A DNA stretch of 64,000 nt from Myxococcales bacterium (GTDB taxonomy: Bacteria > Myxococcota_A > Polyangia > Haliangiales > Haliangiaceae). The position numbers and the translations under genes are program-made. Below, in pieces: positions 45,244 through 53,769 of the stretch; the stretch's first letter is position 1, and the number at the start of each line of letters is the position of its first letter. The stretch lies in contig JADJUW010000001.1 of NCBI GenBank assembly GCA_016716835.1, forward strand, positions 1,322,001 to 1,386,000. Direction: 5' to 3'. The notes beneath the pieces are model-generated. The model was not told where the DNA came from. It ran no database searches and saw only the letters and a program-made list of their open reading frames with translations.

Positions 45244-45714
45244 ATGTCGAGTGCCGCCGAGACCGTTAGCGTCAAGCTTAGTACGTCGCAGCTGCGCCAT
45301 GGCATCTCCGCGTTGGTGGGGTTGGCGCTTGGCGCATTTCTCGTGATCAAGACCAACACCCTCGGGCAATGGGCGGGCTACGGCCTGCTCGCCTGGGGCG
45401 CATACCATGCCGTTTGGTGGATCTACACCACGGCCACTGGCGCTGCGGCGCTCGTGGTTGGGCCGGCACAGACCCAGCTACCCGCGCGCTCATCTCGCGG
45501 CCCTCAAGCGACGCTTCCCACCAGCTCCCTCACGGCGGCGTATCTGCTCCGTCATGCCTCGCCATGGAACAAGGCGGCCCCGACGCTAGTCATTGAAACC
45601 GGCGAACGGGCTTATTTGTATCCTCGCGATTGGTTCGCCGGCGAGGCCGACCAGCGCCGCATCATCGATGCCATCGCGTCGCACACCGGCGGCGCGCAAG
45701 ACAGCGCAAGCTAG
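45244..45714 (+). CDS. Membrane hypothetical protein
   Basis: 156 residues from ATG 45244. Two hydrophobic helices (ISALVGLALGAFLVI and AGYGLLAWGAYHAVWWIY) near the N-terminus are followed by a soluble PH-like region (TLVIETGERAYLYPRDWFAG). No family is recognised. It lies 33 bp after the amidohydrolase gene and may be cotranscribed. It is the last gene before the repeat-rich zone. After it, 45730-45811 contains a frame ending in YLCLVEEKISA that looks like the end of another truncated gene. Confidence 0.6.
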   Translation: MSSAAETVSVKLSTSQLRHGISALVGLALGAFLVIKTNTLGQWAGYGLLAWGAYHAVWWIYTTATGAAALVVGPAQTQLPARSSRGPQATLPTSSLTAAYLLRHASPWNKAAPTLVIETGERAYLYPRDWFAGEADQRRIIDAIASHTGGAQDSAS

Positions 45715-45811
45715 GGCGCGCATCAAGGCGCCAGGGCGGTGCTTAACGGCGCGGCGCGTTTGATTGAAAAGGGCTATCTTTGTTTAGTTGAAGAGAAAAT
45801 TTCAGCGTAGC

Positions 45812-45922
45812 GATTAGCTATCTGAGGGCTTCAAACCTCCCCGGAGTCGGCATTCTGAACCCCGCCAGCCCGGCTCCGCCGCTGCCACCCTCCCCGATTT
45901 CCGCCTAAAATTTCCTAGCCCC
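45812..45922 (+). repeat. Repeat R, copy 2
   Basis: Starts GATTAGCTATCTGAGGGCTT and ends CCTAAAATTTCCTAGCCCC. It is close to the main R consensus (copies at 47968, 50974, 53770 and 54924). Its left flank is the end of a plus-strand frame (KGYLCLVEEKISA), possibly a truncated gene. Confidence 0.75.
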
Positions 45923-46046
45923 ATCCCCCCTTCAGACATGCTCGCCAATGTAGTCGGCGATAACGCGCTGCGCTAGTGCGGACAAAAGAGATTCGGTGCG
46001 TGCTGTTTCACCTGGCGCGGCGCGGTGCCGCCGGATATGACGACTC

Positions 46047-46724
46047 ATGGTTGAAACGCAGGCGAGAACGTTGCAAACGTCCAACAGGGTGCGCCTGCCA
46101 GCCGTCAGCCTCCTGGCCTCGCTGTTGACCGCGAGTTGCGGTGGCGGGGCCGGTGCGTCCCCGCCCGCGACAAGACCTGCGCACGCGAGCGAGACGCGCT
46201 CGCCACAACACTCGGTGCCAGCACTCGCCGCTCCGGAAGCCGAGCCTACTGACGCACTCGTCGCCGCCACACCGGGAGCCACCCCGACAACCGCAGTTAC
46301 TGAACTCACCTGTCCGAGTCTGCCAGCCACGCGCCCCGCCGACTTCACAATCTCAGTCATGCTGGCCAGCACCCACCCCATGCCGACCGGCCGTCGGTTC
46401 GACCGCGTCGAACTCGTGGCGGAAACCGGCAGCTGCAGCGAGGCGGTGTGCTGGCGCGTGCCGAACGCAAAGTTTGATCTAATATACGCGGCGCTCATCG
46501 GTCACGCCGGCACGGCGCCGGTTGCGTATCGCCCCACGGATGGCTCGCTGATGATGCACATGAACGAGCGTTACCTCTCGATGCGCTGGTCAGGCGGTCG
46601 ATGCGCAGTGGAAGACAGCTACCAACTTCGTATTATCGACAAGGACCGAGCGGCCTTCGACGCCAGCTGGGACGCGATTGGGGTCTTGTTTGGCGCGAGC
46701 GGACCGCTTGGCATGAAAAACTAA
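46047..46724 (+). CDS. Lipoprotein, function unknown
   Basis: 225 residues. The start at 46047 gives a basic N-terminus and the hydrophobic VRLPAVSLLASLL before TASC, a lipobox. A Pro/Ala/Thr-rich linker (about 35-85) precedes a domain with two Cys pairs (ELTCPSLPA, GSCSEAVCWRV) and SMRWSGGRCAVEDSYQLRI. No known family. It lies complete between R copies 2 and 3. The stretch to the next R ends in a minus-strand frame reading STPDAWRDYVSGTGDLHSEE to a stop, apparently the end of a truncated gene. Confidence 0.62.
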   Translation: MVETQARTLQTSNRVRLPAVSLLASLLTASCGGGAGASPPATRPAHASETRSPQHSVPALAAPEAEPTDALVAATPGATPTTAVTELTCPSLPATRPADFTISVMLASTHPMPTGRRFDRVELVAETGSCSEAVCWRVPNAKFDLIYAALIGHAGTAPVAYRPTDGSLMMHMNERYLSMRWSGGRCAVEDSYQLRIIDKDRAAFDASWDAIGVLFGASGPLGMKN

Positions 46725-46821
46725 CCCGTGGCTGTTAGCTATTCTTCGCTGTGCAAATCGCCGGTCCCGGACACGTAGTCGCGCCAGGCATCGGGGGTGG
46801 AACGCATCGAGATGCAAATCA

Positions 46822-46931
46822 ATATCAGTCATCTGAAGGCTTTAAAGCCCCGTGATCCGGCATCTTGCAACCTGGCTGCCCCTCGGCTCGTACCACCCAC
46901 CGCTATTTCCGCCTGAAATTTCCTATCCCCG
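46822..46931 (+). repeat. Repeat R, copy 3 (diverged)
   Basis: Starts AATATCAGTCATCTGAAGGC and ends GCCTGAAATTTCCTATCCCC. It belongs to the diverged subtype with copy 1. Its right edge fuses directly to an ExbD C-terminal fragment. Confidence 0.75.
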
Positions 46932-47180
46932 TCGATCACCATTACCATCGCGCTATCTGGCGCCGTCATGATCGGACAGCAAGTCGTGTCCGATGCCGAG
47001 CTCGATGCCATGCTACAGGCGGCCTCCGTGAAAGATGCCACCACGCAGGTGGTGCTACTCGCCGACAAGGGCGTGCCGCATGGCCGCGTCGTCGGCCTCA
47101 TGGAGCGCCCCAAGGCGGTGGGGCTAACCCGCCTGGCGATCGCGACTTCGCCGAATTTGACCGGGCGGGGACGCGGCTGA
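46932..47180 (+). pseudogene. ExbD/TolR C-terminal fragment
   Basis: Open from the R boundary, reading SITITIALSGAVMIGQQVVS, then DAELDAMLQAASVKDATTQV, VLLADKGVPHGRVVGLMERP and KAVGLTRLAIATSP. This is the periplasmic domain of ExbD-type biopolymer transport proteins; the N-terminal transmembrane helix is missing. The protein would not function in an ExbB/ExbD motor. A shorter echo of the same sequence (VKNTTTQVVLHA, about 47826-47862) lies after the toxin gene. Confidence 0.7.
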
Positions 47181-47223
47181 ATTGATGCTTGAAGCGCGGG
47201 GATCATGGCTGCTACGATGAGGC

Positions 47224-47451
47224 ATGCGCTGGGAAGACCGGATTTCGATTGTTCCTTCAGTTCGAAGCGGCAAGCCGTGCATTAAGGGAACCCGCATCGC
47301 GGTCTTCGATATTCTCGAGTACCTCGCGGGGGGGATGAGCGAAGATCAGATCCTTGCAGATTTCCCATCACTCATACGCGACGACATCCGCGCGGCGTTG
47401 GCGTTTGCGGCGGCGCGAGAACGTCGCCTCGCCAACCCCGAGGCGGCGTGA
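47224..47451 (+). CDS. DUF433 antitoxin
   Basis: 75 residues. The DUF433 pattern RISIVPSVRSGKPCIKGTRI is followed by VFDILEYLAGGMSEDQILAD and RDDIRAALAFAA, a helix-turn-helix that binds DNA and neutralises a PIN-like toxin. The stop overlaps the toxin GTG (GTGA), as in typical TA operons where antitoxin comes first. Expected to repress its own promoter. Confidence 0.88.
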   Translation: MRWEDRISIVPSVRSGKPCIKGTRIAVFDILEYLAGGMSEDQILADFPSLIRDDIRAALAFAAARERRLANPEAA

Positions 47452-47786
47452 AACTTTTGCTTGATGAAAATATAAGTCCGTCGCTTGTGCCCTTGTTGGG
47501 CTCACAATCCTTACAGGCTGACCACGTTGAAACGCTACGCTTGCGCGGTGCCGCTGACGTGGAAATTTGGGACTACGCCAAGCACCATGGATATGTGATT
47601 GCCTCGAAAGATAGTGACTTTCGACAACTGAGTTCGCTGTTCGGCCATCCACCTAAGGTCATCTGGCTGGCCGTCGGCAACGCTGCGACACGCGCTATTG
47701 CTACCCTCCTAATCGATAATCTCGCGCAGCTCCAAGCCTTCCACGACGACGCAGAAGCGAGCATGTTGGTGCTGCGACCGCGCTGA
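47448..47786 (+). CDS. DUF5615 PIN-like toxin
   Basis: 112 residues from GTG 47448. MKLLLDENISPSLVPLLG holds the PIN-like acidic residues, followed by ADVEIWDYAKHHGYVIASKD and SDFRQLSSLFGHPPKVIWL with the second Asp pair. DUF5615 proteins are presumed ribonuclease toxins of type II systems paired with DUF433. It is in the repeat-rich zone between R copies 3 and 4. Confidence 0.88.
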   Translation: MKLLLDENISPSLVPLLGSQSLQADHVETLRLRGAADVEIWDYAKHHGYVIASKDSDFRQLSSLFGHPPKVIWLAVGNAATRAIATLLIDNLAQLQAFHDDAEASMLVLRPR

Positions 47787-47967
47787 ATTGGCGAAACATT
47801 CGCATCCCAACACGATTCGGCAACGTGAAAAACACCACCACGCAGGTGGTCTTGCACGCCTAATTAGATAGGGACGGGAACCCGCTCCTAGATCGACCAC
47901 ACCCTCCACGGGGGATGTTCATCGACATTGGGCGCTGCTTGTCGGCGTTTATGAACGTCCCTTGATC

Positions 47968-48080
47968 AATCTCAGCTATCTGAGGGCTTCAAATCCCCCC
48001 GGAGTCGGCATTCTGAACCCCGCCAGCCCCGGCCCTGCGCCTTTCACCCTCCGCCATTTTAGGCCCCGAATTTCCTATCC
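47968..48080 (+). repeat. Repeat R, copy 4
   Basis: Starts AATCTCAGCTATCTGAGGGC and ends in a slightly changed CCCCGAATTTCCTATCC. No stop interrupts the frame crossing its right edge, so a 110-codon chimeric frame joins R to the nitrilase fragment that follows. Confidence 0.8.
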
Positions 48081-48294
48081 TCACCAATGCTACGTCGTGG
48101 CCGCGGCGCAATGGGGCCAGCACAATTCAAAGCGCGTCACCTACGGCCATTCGATGATTGTGACGCCTTGGGGCGAGGTGCTTGGTGAGAAAGCCGCGGG
48201 CGATGGGCTCCTCACCGCTACGCTTTCGGCGGCGGCGCAAGCGCAAGTGCGCGCGCAATTGCCATGCTTGCAGCATGCTCATAAACCATCTTAG
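48081..48294 (+). pseudogene. Nitrilase/carbon-nitrogen hydrolase C-terminal fragment
   Basis: After the R boundary the frame reads HQCYVVAAAQWGQHNSKRVT and YGHSMIVTPWGEVLGEKAAG, then LSAAAQAQVRAQLPCLQHAH. This is the last third of a nitrilase-superfamily amidase, with the YGHSMIVTPWGEV block. The catalytic Glu, Lys and Cys segments are missing, so it is inactive. The gene is cut exactly at the R end. Confidence 0.72.
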
Positions 48295-48299
48295 CGCAG

Positions 48300-49466
48300 C
48301 TAAAATACCTTGTGCCAGCGCGAAAACGCCGCGTGGGCAATGATTAGCATGTCGTCGTTGATGGAAATAGCGTAGCCAGCAAACGATGGCGTCGCGGCGG
48401 CAAGTGCCGTTCGCAGCTCGGACGCATGGTGCGCCGTGACAACGGAAGGGAGCTTGCGCAGCAGCCCTACAAACGCCTGTTGGTAAGCGGCTAGCTCGTG
48501 CGCCTCACTGGGGTGGGGCAAGGGTTGCCGGGTCACGCGAGCCTCGTCGCCGAATTCGCGCCCAGCATGGAGATCACTTGAAGCGGTGAGAAACGTATCG
48601 ACTTCGCGCTTCATGCGCTGAAAATCGAGAAACAGCTCGTCCGCCTGGCCTTGCAAGGTGCCAGCGAGTCGTTCTAAAAATACCACCTCAACGCGCGGGC
48701 ATTGCGGCAGACATTGCCGAAGCATGGTCCACACGTCCTCTGGCACCAGCTGGTCGTGGGTGTCGCGCCGCTTAGTGGCGCCACCGGCGACCGCGTGCAT
48801 GCGACCGCCCGAGACGTGAATTTCGCGCACCCGGTGCAGTGGCAAGGCGCGCAGCAGTTGTTCGGCCGGGATCGAAAAATTAATCGCTTGGCAGTAGAGA
48901 TTGTGCAAATCCAAAACAAATGGCGCGTCGCTTGCGACTAGTATTTCCTCGATCATGTCGCCTTGCAACGCGACATCATCCATGGAAATCGCGAGGGCTA
49001 GATTTTCCACGCCGACCGGACGTCCAACGGCATCGGCGATGCGGCCGAGCTGATCGCGCGCCGTTTGCACCGAAGCGCGGCAGGGCGGCGACGGCAGCGG
49101 TGCACCACGCAGCATGCCCTTGATAGTGGAAAACCCGACGTGCTCGGTAATGTGCACCGCGGAGGCGAGTTGGCGCAGCGTCGCGGTCTTCTCGAGCGCG
49201 GCTTGTTGCCGTGGCTCAAATTCGGCCGAAAATGCCGAATACATCACGCCGTGGCCATAGAGAGCGCCTTGGCCCGCAAAATATTCGATCAGGCCGAGCG
49301 CCCACGGGGGCTGAGTTGTTTCGACATCCCAACTCCATTCCAGCGCCTCGACGTAATTTCCAATGAGCAAGGGTTTGGCGGCGACCAGCCAATCCTTGCT
49401 AGGCATGAGCGTCAGCCCAACCTTAATCTGCCGCGAGTTCGGCCTTGCCGCCGCGGCGTCAATCAT
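48300..49466 (-). CDS. MNIO (DUF692) multinuclear non-heme iron oxidase, RiPP-modifying
   Basis: 388 residues. The DUF692/MNIO family (MbnB, TglH, ChrH, ApyH) oxidises Cys or neighbouring residues of peptide substrates. Hallmarks are VHITEHVGFS (about 104-113), VGVENLALAIS (151-161), FVLDLHNLYCQAINF (183-197), REIHVSGG (214-221), DTHDQLVPEDVW (235-246) and VVFLER (261-266), which include the iron-binding His, Asp and Glu. Residues about 290-388 form an extra C-terminal domain, possibly standing in for the usual separate partner protein. It starts 2 bp after the stop of the apparent precursor gene. Confidence 0.9.
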   Translation of the reverse strand: MIDAAAARPNSRQIKVGLTLMPSKDWLVAAKPLLIGNYVEALEWSWDVETTQPPWALGLIEYFAGQGALYGHGVMYSAFSAEFEPRQQAALEKTATLRQLASAVHITEHVGFSTIKGMLRGAPLPSPPCRASVQTARDQLGRIADAVGRPVGVENLALAISMDDVALQGDMIEEILVASDAPFVLDLHNLYCQAINFSIPAEQLLRALPLHRVREIHVSGGRMHAVAGGATKRRDTHDQLVPEDVWTMLRQCLPQCPRVEVVFLERLAGTLQGQADELFLDFQRMKREVDTFLTASSDLHAGREFGDEARVTRQPLPHPSEAHELAAYQQAFVGLLRKLPSVVTAHHASELRTALAAATPSFAGYAISINDDMLIIAHAAFSRWHKVF

Positions 49467-49468
49467 GT

Positions 49469-49840
49469 TCAGCCTAAGCCGCAGCCTGGGCAGTTATCTG
49501 GGGTTGGCTCGGGCGGGTCCGTTGGATCGGTCGGGTCCGTTGGCTCGGGCGGTTCCGTTGGATCTGTTGGTTCGCTTGGGTCGGTTGGCGCCGGGTCCGC
49601 AATGTCTACGCACTCGGTAGTAACGATCTGGATGCAAACCTCGGCATCAAGTTCGCATGGTATCGCCGATTCTATACATTGCTGGCCCTCGCCACAGTCG
49701 GCGTCGGTTAGGCATTCGCCCTCCCCCGAGTTTTCCAGATTTTGCTGGTTTGATTCGTTTGACTCAGAGGCGCACGCGGCACCGAGAGACAAGATAGCGG
49801 CAATTGCAAAATTATATCTAAGGTTCTTGTTTTTCAGCAT
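49469..49840 (-). CDS. Lipoprotein with CxxC C-terminus: candidate MNIO substrate
   Basis: 123 residues. MLKNKNLRYNFAIAAILSLG is followed by AAC, a probable lipobox at Cys23. Six cysteines (43-77) form a compact domain (ECLTDADCGEGQQCIES and onward). A Pro/Thr/Asp/Glu linker of about 35 residues (PTDPTEPPEPTDPTDPTDPP) leads to the C-terminal DNCPGCGLG with Cys117 and Cys120. It is the first gene of a two-gene operon with the MNIO enzyme, separated by 2 bp. Exported, Cys-containing precursors are known for other MNIO systems; the C-terminal CPGC is the likeliest modified site, by inference. Confidence 0.75.
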   Translation of the reverse strand: MLKNKNLRYNFAIAAILSLGAACASESNESNQQNLENSGEGECLTDADCGEGQQCIESAIPCELDAEVCIQIVTTECVDIADPAPTDPSEPTDPTEPPEPTDPTDPTDPPEPTPDNCPGCGLG

Positions 49841-50096
49841 GCGGGTAGCTAGAGCAAGTTATGTGCCACATCGGTTGCCATGTGGGTGCACCGATAAATT
49901 ACATGATATCTGCCAGTTAACCGTTAGGTTCTGACGCGAGGCCACAGAATTTCGGAGCCAGGCCTCAGATTTTCGAGATGTACGGCATTCACGCGCGCGC
50001 TAGAAAATCGAGCAACGCCGCGCCTGACCTGCCTGGCAGAAAAGAGGCCATAAATTCCTAGAAAGTTGACACTGATGCCCAGCCAGGAGAGCCGGG

Positions 50097-50893
50097 ATGA
50101 GGAAGAACAAATTTAGCGAAGAGAAGATGGTAACGATTCCGCGGGAGGCCGACCAGCACCCAATTGCCACGGTGGCTAAACGCCACGGGGTGAGCGAGGC
50201 GACGATTTACGCGTGGCGACAGCGCTTTGGCGGCGCGGCCGCCGACGATGTCAAACGCCCGCGGCAGCTCGAAACGGAGAATGCAAAGCTCAAGAAGTTG
50301 CTGGCCGATCGACTGCTCGAGATTGACATCCTAAAGGAGTTCAACCAAAAAAAGTGGCAGGCGCACCCGCGCGCCGCTGCCAGGTCGCGGCCGCCCAGGC
50401 ACGCGGATTGTCGCAGCGTCGCGCGTGCGCGCTGCTTGGCATGACGCGAGCGGTATTTGCGTACCAAGCGCAGCGTGCGGTGCTGGACGCGCCGGCGATC
50501 GCCAAGCTGCGCGAATTATCAGCGACCTACCCACGAACAGGCTCGTGAGCCTTCACGGCGCCCCGCGCCACATCCGCTGCGACAATGGCCCGGAATTCAT
50601 CGCGCACGGCACCGCCGAGTGGACAGACAGCGAGCAGATTGACCTGGCCTTTTGTCGACCCCGGAAAGCCATGGCAACATGGGGCCGATGAAGGCTTCAA
50701 TGGTCGCTTTCGCGACGAGTGCCTCAATCTCGAATGGTTTCGCAATCGGGTCGAAGCGCGCGTGCTCATCGAGGCCTGGCGCATCCACTACAACACCGTT
50801 CGACCACATTCGAGTCTGGGCTACTTGACGCCTCATGCGTTCAAGCACAAAACGATCGAACAACAACCAATGGCATTGGCGGCAAATTTCTAG
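50097..50893 (+). mobile_element. Decayed IS3-family (IS407-like) insertion sequence
   Basis: OrfA is complete in frame from MRKNKFSEEKMVTIPREADQ through HGVSEATIYAWRQRFGG to LKEFNQKKWQ. OrfB survives as three pieces in different frames: SQRRACALLGMTRAVFAYQ, then GAPRHIRCDNGPEFIAHGTAEW (one DDE Asp), then DEGFNGRFRDECLNLEWFRN with HYNTVRPHSSLGYLTPHAF. A large internal deletion removed the first catalytic Asp region, and frameshifts interrupt the rest, so it is inactive. The upstream 49841-50096 stretch holds only the promoter region of the MNIO operon. Confidence 0.82.
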
Positions 50894-50928
50894 AAACGAT
50901 TGGCATCAAAAAGCCAGGCAGGTCAGGC

Positions 50929-50973
50929 GCGCCGGATTGCCCCATGGCTCGCCGGCAATTTCGCAAGCGCTCC
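50929..50973 (-). pseudogene. YcaO C-terminal remnant, copy 2 (15 codons)
   Basis: On the minus strand ERLRNCRRAMGQSGAP is readable, matching ERLLNYRRCMGQAGAR of the intact ycaO at 7374-9728 and ERLRNYRRAMGQSGAP of the remnant at 54830. It stops abruptly at the IS3 side, and on the other side at R copy 5, at exactly the same base as in the 54.9-kb remnant. Thus the R-ycaO junction was duplicated as a unit. Confidence 0.65.
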
Positions 50974-51086
50974 AATCTCAGCTATCTGAGGGCTTCAAAT
51001 CCCCCCGGAGTCGGCATTTTGAACCCCGCCAGCCCTGCTCGGCGCCTGCTTCCCTCCCCGATTTCCGCCTAAAATTTCCTATCCCC
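50974..51086 (+). repeat. Repeat R, copy 5
   Basis: Starts AATCTCAGCTATCTGAGGGC and ends CGCCTAAAATTTCCTATCCC. It is nearly identical to copies 6 and 7. Its left edge interrupts a ycaO remnant; its right edge interrupts the gene fragment at 51087. Confidence 0.85.
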
Positions 51087-51236
51087 GTCAAAGTCCATCA
51101 TGGCGACGGTGCGCGTTTCATCGTGGCAACACAGCGTCGTGCCGGCGCCCACGCTCAAGGCAGCGGCAACGGCGATAGGAATTAACACGCGCGCGACCGG
51201 GACACGTGTCCGCCGCGTCCGAGGGGAGATTTTCAT
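51087..51236 (-). pseudogene. N-terminal fragment of a secreted protein
   Basis: From ATG 51236 the minus strand reads MKISPRTRRTRVPVARVLIP then IAVAAALSVGAGTTLCC, a signal peptide, then HDETRTVAMMDFDG, and runs into R copy 5. The rest of the gene is missing. Function unknown. The neighbouring 51237-51311 has no gene. Confidence 0.5.
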
Positions 51237-51311
51237 GGCGCGATACTAGCGAGGCTTTGCGCCCCGCGCTGTCACCAACGGCACATTTGCCGAGATAACT
51301 TAGTCGCCTTC

Positions 51312-53075
51312 CTAAAAAATCAGCGTGCCATTGGGCGGCACAATGATGACAACCTGGCGCGTATCGAGCACCGCGACCGCATCACTTAGCACGACAAGCT
51401 GGAGCACAAATACTTGGGCCTCGGCTGCGCCGGGCACAATGGTATTTTGCGCGACCACTTCAAATGTCGCCTCTACGCCGGGCTGCACCTGCAACATAAT
51501 TTGGCCGCTGGAATCGACCTGCATACCGCCTGGCGGTGCGGGCGAAATCGCGAGCGGGGTAATCGACGAAATAAAATCCGACGGATCGATCAGATTGCCC
51601 TCCAATGTGGGCTGTGGCGTACTACGCGGCTGCGACGACAGGTCGAGGACCGCATAGTTGACGAGCACGCGCACGGCCTGCACAATTTGGCGGACAAAAT
51701 CGCCACCGCCGCTGGGGGACACTTCGAACACCAACGGGCAGCCGAGCGACGTAGGCGCCTGGCCGACGCCGTTTAGCCCAGTGCAGCACTGTGCGTTACT
51801 GCAACCGGCAGGCCGGCCGCCAAAGTATGGGTCGTTCCACGCGTTAGGTTGCGCGATGGCGCCTGTTGCGCTGGCGACGTCGCGCATGTCAGTGTGAGGT
51901 CCGCACGGAGCGCCACTTGAGAATCGATTGGAGTCAATGCCTACGACGCGAATCCCCTTGGCGGTCAGCGCCGCCTTGGTGGCGACACGACTCGCTGCGC
52001 CGGCAATTCCTACATACGACAACGATACGTCGTCGCATTGCACCGTAGAGCTACCCGAGTGATGCCACGCCGCGTCGCCGATTTGAACCACGATTGGCAA
52101 CGCCGCTTCGCGAAACCCGACGCCACCGAGCAGGCCATGCTTGGCCGGCACGTAGCCGGAAAGCGGCTCAAACACGGTCACCCAGCTACCTAAGCCGGCG
52201 CCGGTCGCAATTTGATACAAGGCCTCCCATCCCGATTCTGGGTAGTCAGCTCCTTGACCCAAGTTGAGCGCCCCCACGCCGGCCTGCGCCTCGCTCGCGC
52301 TGGTGGTGATGCGCTGGTGAAGGCGAAAGGGTAGATCTACCAAGCCGCCGTATGGACTCATTGGCATGTCTTCAAAGCCCGACACGCCAAATGCGACATC
52401 CGGTATGCCAATATCCGGTGCGGAAATTTGGGTAATGATGGATTGCAGACCGCTCTTGAGCGCGCTGATTTCATCTTCCATCGATGCGGTGGTGTCCATG
52501 CTAAATTGAACGTCGGCACGCGACACGTTGGTGGCAAACGTCAGTGACTTAGTTTGTGGCGCGACCTCGTAGGGCAAGATGAACACGAAATCCTCGTCGG
52601 ATACGCCGACGCTGGCGTCCAGCGGGTCCGGATCACCGTTGCAATCGCTGGGTGCGATGACGCACTGTTCGTGCAAGGTGACTTCGACGAGATCCGAGTA
52701 GCCGTCGCCATCGGTGTCCTGCGTTGTGCGCCCTGTGCCGAGCTCAAACTCGCGTGCGTCGGAGAGCCCATCGGCATCGCTGTCGAGATCGAACGGGTCA
52801 CTTGATCCATCGCCATCGGTGTCGACCGAAGGCGTGCTCGGATTCGCATCGCCTGCTTCCTCCGCATCAGAGTAGCCATCGTTATCGCTGTCAAGATCTT
52901 GTGCGTTGGGCGTGCCGTCGCCATCAAAATCGCCGGTGCCTTCTTCGGCATCGGTCAGCGTGTCGCCGTCGCTGTCGGGGCCATCATAGGAAATTGGCGT
53001 TGGGCCATCCAAAGGATCCGGACCACACGCAGCGAGCAGCGATAACGCACAGGCAACAAGGAGGCGGTTACTCAT
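51312..53075 (-). CDS. Lipoprotein with thrombospondin type 3 repeats and VWA-like domain
   Basis: 587 residues. MSNRLLVACALSLLAAC is a lipoprotein signal. Residues about 33-150 contain DxDxDG calcium-binding type 3 repeats (DSDGDTLTDAEEG, DLDSDNDGYSDAEEA, DLDSDADGLSDAREF). Then a von Willebrand A-like domain starts VQFSMDTTASMEDEI, with a DxTxSM metal-site motif, and continues to about 470. The C-terminal part is beta-rich. A surface adhesion or sensing role is plausible. Its upstream region resembles the RiPP promoters. Confidence 0.8.
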   Translation of the reverse strand: MSNRLLVACALSLLAACGPDPLDGPTPISYDGPDSDGDTLTDAEEGTGDFDGDGTPNAQDLDSDNDGYSDAEEAGDANPSTPSVDTDGDGSSDPFDLDSDADGLSDAREFELGTGRTTQDTDGDGYSDLVEVTLHEQCVIAPSDCNGDPDPLDASVGVSDEDFVFILPYEVAPQTKSLTFATNVSRADVQFSMDTTASMEDEISALKSGLQSIITQISAPDIGIPDVAFGVSGFEDMPMSPYGGLVDLPFRLHQRITTSASEAQAGVGALNLGQGADYPESGWEALYQIATGAGLGSWVTVFEPLSGYVPAKHGLLGGVGFREAALPIVVQIGDAAWHHSGSSTVQCDDVSLSYVGIAGAASRVATKAALTAKGIRVVGIDSNRFSSGAPCGPHTDMRDVASATGAIAQPNAWNDPYFGGRPAGCSNAQCCTGLNGVGQAPTSLGCPLVFEVSPSGGGDFVRQIVQAVRVLVNYAVLDLSSQPRSTPQPTLEGNLIDPSDFISSITPLAISPAPPGGMQVDSSGQIMLQVQPGVEATFEVVAQNTIVPGAAEAQVFVLQLVVLSDAVAVLDTRQVVIIVPPNGTLIF

Positions 53076-53104
53076 GGCATTTGCCTAACGCATGAGGTCC
53101 GGCC

Positions 53105-53129
53105 AGTCAAACAAATTCGTCCGACCAAT
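53105..53129 (-). promoter_or_regulatory. Promoter of the TSP3/VWA gene resembling the RiPP promoters
   Basis: On the minus strand ATTGGTCGGAC is followed 8 bp later by TTGACT (53110-53105), 30 bp from the ATG at 53075. The RiPP promoters have ATTGGTCCAAT-N9-TTGAC about 35 bp before their ATGs. The match TTGGTC...TTGACTGGC to the TOMM promoter at 11.1 kb is clear, though half of the palindrome is altered. Confidence 0.45.
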
Positions 53130-53174
53130 ATATTCTGGCTTAATTCGCTATATATTACAATCCGTTAACGCGTC

Positions 53175-53769
53175 TCATCTCGCTAAAACGCCGGCGACCG
53201 CGGCCTTCATCGCCGTCTTACCGCAGCGGGTGCGCACGCCGTCGACCGCCTTGACCATGTCGAGCCAGGCCGCCTGCTCGTCCATGCGAATCATCACTTC
53301 GTAGACGCCATATTGCTTGATCGCCTCGCGCATCGATTCGCGCACGTTGGCGCGGCTAATCGAAACCATGTCGGTTTGGATGCACACGCTTTCAATATTT
53401 TCACCTTTTGACGGCGCGCCGATCGAAACAGGGATGTCATAAAAACCATTGGACGGGCTAACGCAAAAATCGCCACCTCGATTTACGTCGATGGTAATCG
53501 GCGGCTTGTCGGAAATGACGTCGGTCGGCAAGAACGCGCGCGCCTCATCGCGGTAGCCTGTGAGAAACACGGGCTTTACGCCTGTCGCCTTGAGCCGCTG
53601 CAAAAACGGCAGCACGCGCACCCACGACACGCCGCGATCGATCGCTATGCGAGTCGGGCCGGCGAGGAGTGGCAATTTTTTTCGTCGGTGGTCGTCTTCA
53701 CCACCACTAGCGGCAGCCCCTCAGGCACCTCGCTGGCTTTGTCAGCCTCAGGCAAAATCGCCCCACATC
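53175..53769 (-). pseudogene. Hypothetical protein, truncated by R and frameshifted
   Basis: From a possible TTG at 53675 the frame gives about 166 residues (AIDRGVSWVRVLPFLQRLKA, then GDFCVSPSNGFYDIPVS, then MVKAVDGVRTRCGKTAMKAA). Upstream, another frame reads AILPEADKASEVPEGLPLVV and VKTTTDEKK, and would join if the A-run complementing 53676-53682 had eight A rather than seven. The combined frame begins at R copy 6, so the N-terminus is lost. No family is firmly recognised; a weak resemblance to ExbD-like periplasmic domains is possible. Confidence 0.5.
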
